A stretch of DNA of 10,439 nucleotides, taken from assembly GCA_019119085.1 (NCBI GenBank), contig DWXT01000194.1, positions 1 to 10,439 of the forward strand. Reading direction: 5' to 3'. Origin of the DNA: Flavonifractor avistercoris (GTDB taxonomy: Bacteria > Bacillota > Clostridia > Oscillospirales > Oscillospiraceae). Under the pieces are notes generated by a model. It searched no databases. It saw only the letters and a list, made by a program, of their open reading frames with translations, and had not been told where the DNA came from. Positions within the stretch are counted from its first letter, which is position 1; each line of letters opens with the position of its first letter. A program made the translations under genes and the position numbers. Shown one piece after another: positions 6,299 to 10,439 of the stretch.

Positions 6299-7048
6299 AT
6301 GAGAAATATTGCGTTACGCTTGATGTACGTGGGCACGGCCTATCACGGCTGGCAGGTGCAGAAAAACGCGGAGACCGTGGCCGAGACTCTGGAGAAGTCC
6401 CTGGCCTCGGTGGTGGGCCATCCGGTGAAGTGCACCGGCGCGGGCCGCACCGACGCCGGCGTCCATGCGGAGGTCTACGTGGCCAATTTCCGCACCTCCT
6501 CCCGCATCCCCTGCGACCGGATCCCCCTGGCGGTGAACACCCGCCTGCCCGACGACATCGTGGTGGTCAAGGCCACCGAGGTGCCGGATGAATTCAACGC
6601 CATCGGCTCCTGCCTGAAAAAGGAGTACACCTACCGGATCTACAACTCCCGCATCCGGAATGCGTTTTATGTCAACCGCGCCTGGTTCTATCCCAAGCGG
6701 CTGAACGAGACCATCATGCAGCGGGCCGCCTCCCACTTCGTGGGCACCCACGACTTCGCCGCCGTGCGCAGTGTGGGCACCGAGACCCGCACCACCGTGC
6801 GCACCGTCCACTATTTCGACATCTCCCGCAGCGGGGATCTGATTGAATGTAAGGTGTGCGCCGACGGCTTCCTGTACAACATGGTGCGGGCCATGGTGGG
6901 CACATGCGTCTACGCCGCCGACGGCAAGTTCTCCCCCGACGCCGTGCCCGCCATTCTGGAGGGCAAAAACCGGACGGATGCCGGGCCCACCGTACCTGCA
7001 GGTGGCCTGTACATGACCAGATTGTGGTACAATGAGGATGTGTTGTAG
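6299..7048 (+). CDS. truA: tRNA pseudouridine(38-40) synthase TruA
   Basis: A 249-residue enzyme that converts uridines 38, 39 and 40 of the tRNA anticodon arm to pseudouridine. The N-terminal YVGTAYHGWQVQ (10-21) and the catalytic motif GRTDAGVHA (49-57, nucleophile D52) are clear. FLYNMVRAMVG in the C-terminal half and the ending GLYMTRLWY are also typical. Length is normal. The ATG at 6299 gives the expected N-terminus, but only a weak AGCTTAAAG lies upstream instead of a real Shine-Dalgarno. The last 29 codons are repeated 222 bp downstream (7184-7270). The copy attached to this gene uses AT-ending codons (GAT, CCT, GGT, AGA, TTG, AAT) unlike the rest of truA, which suggests the 3' end was replaced by an insertion. 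The protein itself looks intact. Confidence 0.95.
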   Translation: MRNIALRLMYVGTAYHGWQVQKNAETVAETLEKSLASVVGHPVKCTGAGRTDAGVHAEVYVANFRTSSRIPCDRIPLAVNTRLPDDIVVVKATEVPDEFNAIGSCLKKEYTYRIYNSRIRNAFYVNRAWFYPKRLNETIMQRAASHFVGTHDFAAVRSVGTETRTTVRTVHYFDISRSGDLIECKVCADGFLYNMVRAMVGTCVYAADGKFSPDAVPAILEGKNRTDAGPTVPAGGLYMTRLWYNEDVL

Positions 7049-7183
7049 CCGTCAGGGTTTTGCCCCCCGCGCCCACTGGCGCGTCAAGCGTTTTGCCCGT
7101 TAGGCAAAACCTTGAAATCGACCGGATTCACTCCGGTCGATTTGAGTGAAATCCGGGGCCCCCGCGAAATGAAATTTCGTGGG
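7049..7183. repeat. Hairpin-rich intergenic element between two truA tails
   Basis: About 135 bp without an ORF, packed with inverted repeats. (a) CGCGCC 7068-7073 with GGCGCG 7078-7083. (b) GTTTTGCC 7090-7097 with GGCAAAAC 7103-7110, extendable by AAG/CTT across one bulge. (c) AAATCGACCGGA 7115-7126 with TCCGGTCGATTT 7132-7143, a perfect 12-bp stem. (d) CCCCGCGAAAT 7160-7170 with ATTTCGTGGGG 7174-7184, 11 bp with one G-U pair. A second GTTTTGCC at 7057-7064 can compete for the right arm of (b), and GGATTCACTC (7124-7133) can pair with GAGTGAAATCC (7144-7154) instead of forming (c). No U-run follows any stem, so it is not a standard terminator. It could be a REP- or MITE-like dispersed repeat or a structured RNA. 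Confidence 0.65.
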
Positions 7184-7270
7184 GACAAAAACCGCACCGA
7201 CGCCGGGCCCACCGTACCCGCAGGCGGCCTGTACATGACCAAGCTGTGGTACAACGAGGATGTGCTGTAG
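7184..7270 (+). pseudogene. Duplicated truA 3' fragment (last 28 codons plus stop)
   Basis: This stretch reads DKNRTDAGPTVPAGGLYMTK and on to NEDVL-stop, matching the TruA C-terminus with only two amino-acid changes (G to D at the edge, R to K). Nucleotides match 6962-7048 at 76 of 87 positions, and nearly all differences are synonymous. This orphan copy uses CCC, GGC, CTG and AAC codons like the body of truA, whereas the copy joined to truA does not. It has no start and no upstream coding part. It is best read as the original truA end displaced by an insertion that brought a substitute end, or as the remnant of recombination with a related truA. Confidence 0.8.
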
Positions 7271-7290
7271 CCCCGCTTTCCCTGCGGGGC
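7270..7290 (+). other. Short GC hairpin after the truA fragment
   Basis: GCCCCGC (7270-7276) pairs with GCGGGGC (7284-7290) around a 7-nt loop, starting at the last base of the fragment's stop codon. It may be the original truA terminator stem, but GGATTCC rather than a U-run follows, so termination is doubtful. Confidence 0.35.
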
Positions 7291-7327
7291 GGATTCCAAC
7301 CGCATAAAATCCGCAAAGGAGCATAGA

Positions 7328-8530
7328 ATGGAAGAAATCAATGGGGGCCGTCCCACTTCCTCTCCGAAGGGCAGAAAGCGGCCCAATCCCTTTGTCCGCT
7401 TCCTGGCCTTTCTGGTGACCCTGGCCCTGGTGCTGGGGGCGGTGGCCCTGGTGGCCAATTACGACAAGCTGAATTTCGACTTTGTCAAGCGGTGGTTCTC
7501 CTACCGCTCCCTGGCCCGCAGTGACAGCGGGCAGGCGGAGTCCTTCCCCTTCGACGGGGACTCCGACAGCATCTTCGCCTCGGTGGGCGGAGATCTGCTG
7601 GTCTGCTCTCCCAACAGCCTGCAGCTCTATTCAGGCAGCGGCCAGCTCTATGTGAATGAGACCATCTCCATGGAAAATCCCGCCGTGGACACGGCGGGGG
7701 AAACCGCCCTGATCTACGACGTGGGCGGCGAGGAGCTGCTGATCTACGCCAGCCGGGAGGAGGCCTTTTCCCTCACCCAGGAGACGGGGCAGTCCATTCT
7801 GTCCGCCTCCCTCAACCGGAACGGATGGCTGGCTGTGGTCAGCCAGCAGAGCGGCTTCAAGGGGGCGGTGACCATCTATGACAGCGACTACGCCACGCCT
7901 CTGATCCAGATCAGCCGCTCCGACCGCTTTATCATGGACGCGGTGGTGTCTCCGGACAACCGCTCCGTTGCGGTGCTCACCATGGGCCTCACTGACGGCA
8001 GCTTTGAGAGCCGGGTGGAGTGCTACGCCCTGGCGCGCACGGAGGAGGACACCGAGCCGGACTGGAGCTGTCCCGTGGGGGGCGACGCGATCCTGGCCCT
8101 GCGCTGGAACGACAGCGGCATATGGGCGCTGGGGGACACCGGCCTGGTCATCGTCTCCCCCGACGGCGCCCTGTCCGGCGCCTATGACTACGGCGGGCGG
8201 TACCTGAAGGCCTTCTCCCTGGACGGGGAGGGCACCGCCGCCCTGCTGCTGGGCAAGTACCGGGCGGGCAGCACGGCGGAGCTGGTTCTGGTGGGCGCCG
8301 ACGGTGCCGCCCAGGCCGCGCTGGACGTCAATGAACAGATCCTCTCCCTCTCCGCCGCCGGGCGGTATGTGGGGGTGCTCACCGCCGACCGGCTGGACGT
8401 GTACAACCAGTCCCTGGAGAGCTACAGCACCCTGGACGGCACCCAGGGCGCCCAGAGCGTGCTGCTGCGGGACGACGGCAGCGCCATGCTCATCTCCAGC
8501 CACACCGCCCACCTCTATGTCCCGCAGTAA
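7328..8530 (+). CDS. DUF5711-like membrane-anchored beta-propeller-type protein
   Basis: A 400-residue protein. A basic cytoplasmic head (residues 1-22, SSPKGRKRPN) is followed by one membrane span at about 22-43. An extracytoplasmic domain of about 350 residues has repeated short beta-strand units of the kind seen in WD/YVTN-like propellers (for example VSPDNRSVAVLTMG, SPDGALSGAYDYGG, LRDDGSAMLISS). I assign it to the DUF5711 type found in Clostridia next to cvpA, from memory of the layout, not from a search. No enzymatic motif is visible; a scaffolding or sensing role at the envelope is a guess. The start at 7328 has a good AAAGGAG about 7 nt upstream. cvpA follows after 18 nt, so the two are one operon. 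Confidence 0.75.
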   Translation: MEEINGGRPTSSPKGRKRPNPFVRFLAFLVTLALVLGAVALVANYDKLNFDFVKRWFSYRSLARSDSGQAESFPFDGDSDSIFASVGGDLLVCSPNSLQLYSGSGQLYVNETISMENPAVDTAGETALIYDVGGEELLIYASREEAFSLTQETGQSILSASLNRNGWLAVVSQQSGFKGAVTIYDSDYATPLIQISRSDRFIMDAVVSPDNRSVAVLTMGLTDGSFESRVECYALARTEEDTEPDWSCPVGGDAILALRWNDSGIWALGDTGLVIVSPDGALSGAYDYGGRYLKAFSLDGEGTAALLLGKYRAGSTAELVLVGADGAAQAALDVNEQILSLSAAGRYVGVLTADRLDVYNQSLESYSTLDGTQGAQSVLLRDDGSAMLISSHTAHLYVPQ

Positions 8531-8548
8531 ATCCGGAGGAATTTCCCT

Positions 8549-9244
8549 ATGGCTTTTCTGATCGCAGACGGCCTGGTTCTGGCCGTGCTTCTCATTTTCG
8601 CCTGCATAGGCGCCCGCCGGGGGCTGATTCTGTCCCTGTGCGGCCTGCTGGCCTTTGTGGTGGCCTTTCTGGGGGCCAGCTTTGCCGCCCGCACCCTCTC
8701 CCCCGTGGTGGCCGACGCTTTGGAGGCCAAATTTGCCGCCGCCATTGAGGAGCAGCTCAACGAGTCCATCCGCCAGCAGGCGGAGGCCGGTGAGGCGGCC
8801 GTCCTCTCCCCCGACGACGTACCCCTGGAGGGGGTGCTGGACGCCCTGCGGGAGATGGGCTTCTACGAGACGCTGATCAACACCGTGGACAGGGCGGTGG
8901 AGAGCGGCATGACCGCCGTAGCGGCCAGCGCGGCAGCGGCAGTGGCCGCCGCCATCGCCCAGTCGGCGGCCTATCTGATCCTGTTCCTGCTGGGCTTCTT
9001 CCTCATCCTGCTGGCCTGGCGGCTGCTCAGCCGGGCGCTGGATCTGGTGGCCCGGCTGCCGGGGCTCCACTTTCTCAACAAGACCGGCGGCGCCCTGTTC
9101 GGACTGGTGCAGGGGTGCATCATCCTCTTCGTGGCCGCCTGGCTGCTCCAGTTCTTCGGGCAGGTGCTGCCCCGGGAGCTGGTGGAGCAGACCGTGCTCC
9201 TGAAATTCTTCATGACCACCAACCCCTTCTCCCTGGTGGCATAA
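8549..9244 (+). CDS. CvpA family membrane protein
   Basis: A 231-residue protein with hydrophobic spans at about 4-20, 27-48, 124-156 and 184-201. The segment LPGLHFLNKTGGALFGLVQG (170-189) is the conserved loop and last-helix entry of the CvpA (colicin V production) family. Usual CvpA proteins are about 160-180 residues. The extra length here is a loop at about 50-120 between the second and third spans, ending in an alanine-rich run (A-rich 123-138). CvpA is an inner-membrane protein whose biochemical role is not settled; it is linked to envelope stress and, in E. coli, to colicin V export. The ribosome site GGAGGA lies about 8 nt before the ATG. It is between the DUF5711-like gene (18 nt) and pgsA (38 nt). 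Confidence 0.85.
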   Translation: MAFLIADGLVLAVLLIFACIGARRGLILSLCGLLAFVVAFLGASFAARTLSPVVADALEAKFAAAIEEQLNESIRQQAEAGEAAVLSPDDVPLEGVLDALREMGFYETLINTVDRAVESGMTAVAASAAAAVAAAIAQSAAYLILFLLGFFLILLAWRLLSRALDLVARLPGLHFLNKTGGALFGLVQGCIILFVAAWLLQFFGQVLPRELVEQTVLLKFFMTTNPFSLVA

Positions 9245-9282
9245 CTTCGACCCCTATACCAATGAAAATCAGGTGAAGTTCC

Positions 9283-9822
9283 ATGTCCATCCCCAATGTG
9301 CTCTCCCTCATCCGGCTGGTTCTGGTGCCGGTGTTCGCCGTGGTCTTTTTCCGGCCCTGGCCGGACGCCCATTTCTGGGCGGCGGTGATCTACCTGGCCG
9401 CCTTTCTTACCGATATCGCCGACGGCTGGATCGCCCGGCACTTCAACCAGATCACCAAGCTGGGCCGCATCCTGGATCCCCTGGCGGACAAGCTGATGAC
9501 CTTTACGGTGATCATCTGCATCACCGCCGACGGCATCATCCCCCTCTGGGCCGTGGTGGTCTTCTTCTGCAAGGAGCTGACCATGGCCATCGGCGGCTAC
9601 CTCATGTATCAGAAGGTGGGGGACGTGATCTCCTCCAACTGGCTGGGCAAGTCCTCCACCGGCGTGTTCTTCGTGGTGTGCGCAGCCCTGGTGCTCTTCC
9701 CCGCCATCCCCCGCCCCTGGGCCACCGGGCTGATCTCCTTTGCCCTGGCCCTCACCCTGGCCGCACTGGTCAGCTACATCATCCAGTACCGGCGGGTAAT
9801 TCAGCAGAGAAAAAACGCGTAA
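9283..9822 (+). CDS. pgsA: CDP-diacylglycerol-glycerol-3-phosphate 3-phosphatidyltransferase
   Basis: A 179-residue integral membrane enzyme that transfers a phosphatidyl group from CDP-diacylglycerol to glycerol-3-phosphate, the committed step to phosphatidylglycerol. The complete CDP-alcohol phosphatidyltransferase signature D-x2-D-G-x2-A-R-x8-G-x3-D-x3-D is present at D44, D47, G48, A51, R52, G61, D65 and D69. The N-terminus NVLSLIRL is typical for PgsA and supports the start at 9283, which has AGGTGA about 6 nt upstream. About five hydrophobic spans fill the rest, and the length is normal. It probably belongs to the DUF5711-cvpA transcript. Other CDP-alcohol transferases (such as cardiolipin synthase of the CrdA type) share the motif, but length and N-terminus favour PgsA. 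Confidence 0.92.
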   Translation: MSIPNVLSLIRLVLVPVFAVVFFRPWPDAHFWAAVIYLAAFLTDIADGWIARHFNQITKLGRILDPLADKLMTFTVIICITADGIIPLWAVVVFFCKELTMAIGGYLMYQKVGDVISSNWLGKSSTGVFFVVCAALVLFPAIPRPWATGLISFALALTLAALVSYIIQYRRVIQQRKNA

Positions 9823-9823
9823 T

Positions 9824-9840
9824 TTCATACGCAGTTCATA
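9824..9840 (+). promoter_or_regulatory. TTCATA direct repeat upstream of the Clp gene
   Basis: TTCATA occurs at 9824-9829 and 9835-9840, spaced 11 bp start to start (one helical turn), followed by a TAGAAT at 9850-9855 that could be a -10 box without a clear -35. I see no CtsR heptad operator (GGTCAAA type) and no CIRCE element here. The repeat may be an operator for another regulator or chance. Confidence 0.25.
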
Positions 9841-9864
9841 ATTTCGGATTAGAATCATTTCTCC

Positions 9865-9884
9865 GAGGGGCGTGGAGACCCCTC
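9865..9884 (+). other. Small leader hairpin before the Clp gene
   Basis: GAGGGG (9865-9870) pairs with CCCCTC (9879-9884) around an 8-nt loop, ending 1 nt before the AAAGGAG ribosome binding site (9886-9892). It could influence translation start, but the stem is short and does not cover the site. Confidence 0.3.
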
Positions 9885-9902
9885 CAAAGGAGCTGAACGA
9901 CT

Positions 9903-10439
9903 ATGCAACCCACACTTTGTTCCAGATGCCACAAGAATGTGGCCGTCATCTTCATCCAGAAGATGGAGGGCGGGGCCACCAAGAGCGAGGGTCTCTGCCT
10001 CAAATGCGCAAAAGAGCTGGGCATCAAGCCCGTGGAAGATATGATGCAGAAGATGGGCATCAGCGACGAGGATCTGGAGGGCCTGACCAACGAGATGATG
10101 TCCGCCTTCGGCGGCGCCGAGGGTATGGAGGGGCTGGTTCCCGCCGAGGACGGCGACGACGAGGAGGACGAGGGCAAGACCGCCACCTTCCCTTTCCTGA
10201 ACAAGCTCTTCGGCTCGGCCCAGAGCCCCCAGGCCCAGCCCCCGGAGCGGGAGCAGCCCCGCCAGGGGGACGGCAAGGAGAAGAAGGGGGACAAGCCCCC
10301 CAAGCGGAAGTTTTTGGAGAACTACTGCATCTCCCTGACCCAGAAGGCCGCCGACGGCAAACTTGACCGCATCATCGGCCGGGACGAGGAGATCCAGCGC
10401 ACCATCCAGATCCTCAACCGCCGGCAGAAGAACAACCCC
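9903..10439 (+). CDS. ClpE/ClpC-like AAA+ unfoldase with N-terminal zinc finger (3' end outside window)
   Basis: An open frame from ATG 9903 to the window end (179 residues seen). Four cysteines in two CxxC pairs (C6, C9, C32, C35) form a ClpE/McsA-type zinc finger. Residues about 40-70 are helical with several methionines, and about 78-137 are a low-complexity acidic then proline/lysine-rich linker (EDGDDEEDEG, later KEKKGDKPPKRK). Residues 140-179 match the beginning of the first AAA+ domain of Clp ATPases (ADGKLDRIIGRDEEIQRTIQ, then RRQKNNP just before Walker A). The usual double Clp-N repeat is absent, so it is closer in layout to ClpE than to ClpC. It would unfold proteins for ClpP. The start follows AAAGGAG by 10 nt. 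The 80-nt gap from pgsA leaves room for its own promoter. Confidence 0.85.
   Translation, partial: MQPTLCSRCHKNVAVIFIQKMEGGATKSEGLCLKCAKELGIKPVEDMMQKMGISDEDLEGLTNEMMSAFGGAEGMEGLVPAEDGDDEEDEGKTATFPFLNKLFGSAQSPQAQPPEREQPRQGDGKEKKGDKPPKRKFLENYCISLTQKAADGKLDRIIGRDEEIQRTIQILNRRQKNNP

Noticed and set aside
7049..7184. CRISPR array or riboswitch
   Set aside because: There are no regularly spaced direct repeats, and no riboswitch core that I recognise. The structure is a set of unlike hairpins.
7084..7458. 124-codon minus-strand frame over the truA-DUF5711 gap
   Set aside because: Its sequence is just the reverse of the truA tail copy and the hairpins plus the DUF5711 start, with no family or ribosome site.
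7631..9070. 479-codon open frame on the minus strand
   Set aside because: Antisense to the DUF5711-like and cvpA genes, with low-complexity Q/G/H composition and no ribosome site that I trust.

Overview
This is a GC-rich, gene-dense bacterial chromosomal window. The combination of genes points to a high-GC member of the Clostridia, probably the Oscillospiraceae / Flavonifractor-Intestinimonas neighbourhood. The taxon is inferred from: a group-II type ECF transporter core followed by truA; a DUF5711-like protein next to CvpA; PgsA; a Clp ATPase with an N-terminal zinc finger; a short DivIVA-like coiled-coil protein; and purine-rich Shine-Dalgarno sites with sigma-A type promoters. No phage genes, transposase, CRISPR array, tRNA or rRNA is visible.

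Layout. (1) 1-140: terminator-like inverted repeats and a good promoter. (2) 141-983 (+): membrane-anchored XRE-type regulator, ending at a strong terminator (1016-1049) shared with a convergent gene. (3) 1057-1800 (-): DivIVA-like coiled-coil protein with its own promoter. (4) 1879-2549 (-): two small genes for N-terminally anchored proteins, the upstream one broken by an apparent +1 frameshift. (5) 2701-7048 (+): a near-consensus promoter drives a probable operon of an RlmI-like methyltransferase, ecfA1, ecfA2, ecfT and truA. (6) 7049-7327: an unusual gap with a cluster of hairpins and a second, diverged copy of the last 28 codons of truA. (7) 7328-9822 (+): DUF5711-like protein, CvpA-family protein and pgsA. 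(8) 9903-10439 (+): the 5' part of a ClpE/ClpC-like AAA+ unfoldase, cut by the window end.

How the genes work together. EcfA1, EcfA2 and EcfT form the energising core of an energy-coupling-factor importer. No substrate-binding S component is encoded here, so the core is probably shared by S components elsewhere in the genome. The methyltransferase and TruA that flank it are RNA-modification-type genes co-transcribed with it. The DUF5711-CvpA-PgsA block is envelope related: two membrane proteins and the phosphatidylglycerolphosphate synthase. The Clp ATPase is protein quality control.

The most unusual item is the truA tail duplication with a hairpin-rich insert. It looks like the scar of an insertion that replaced the 3' end of truA. 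I see no complete new defence, mobile or biosynthetic system; most of the window is housekeeping.
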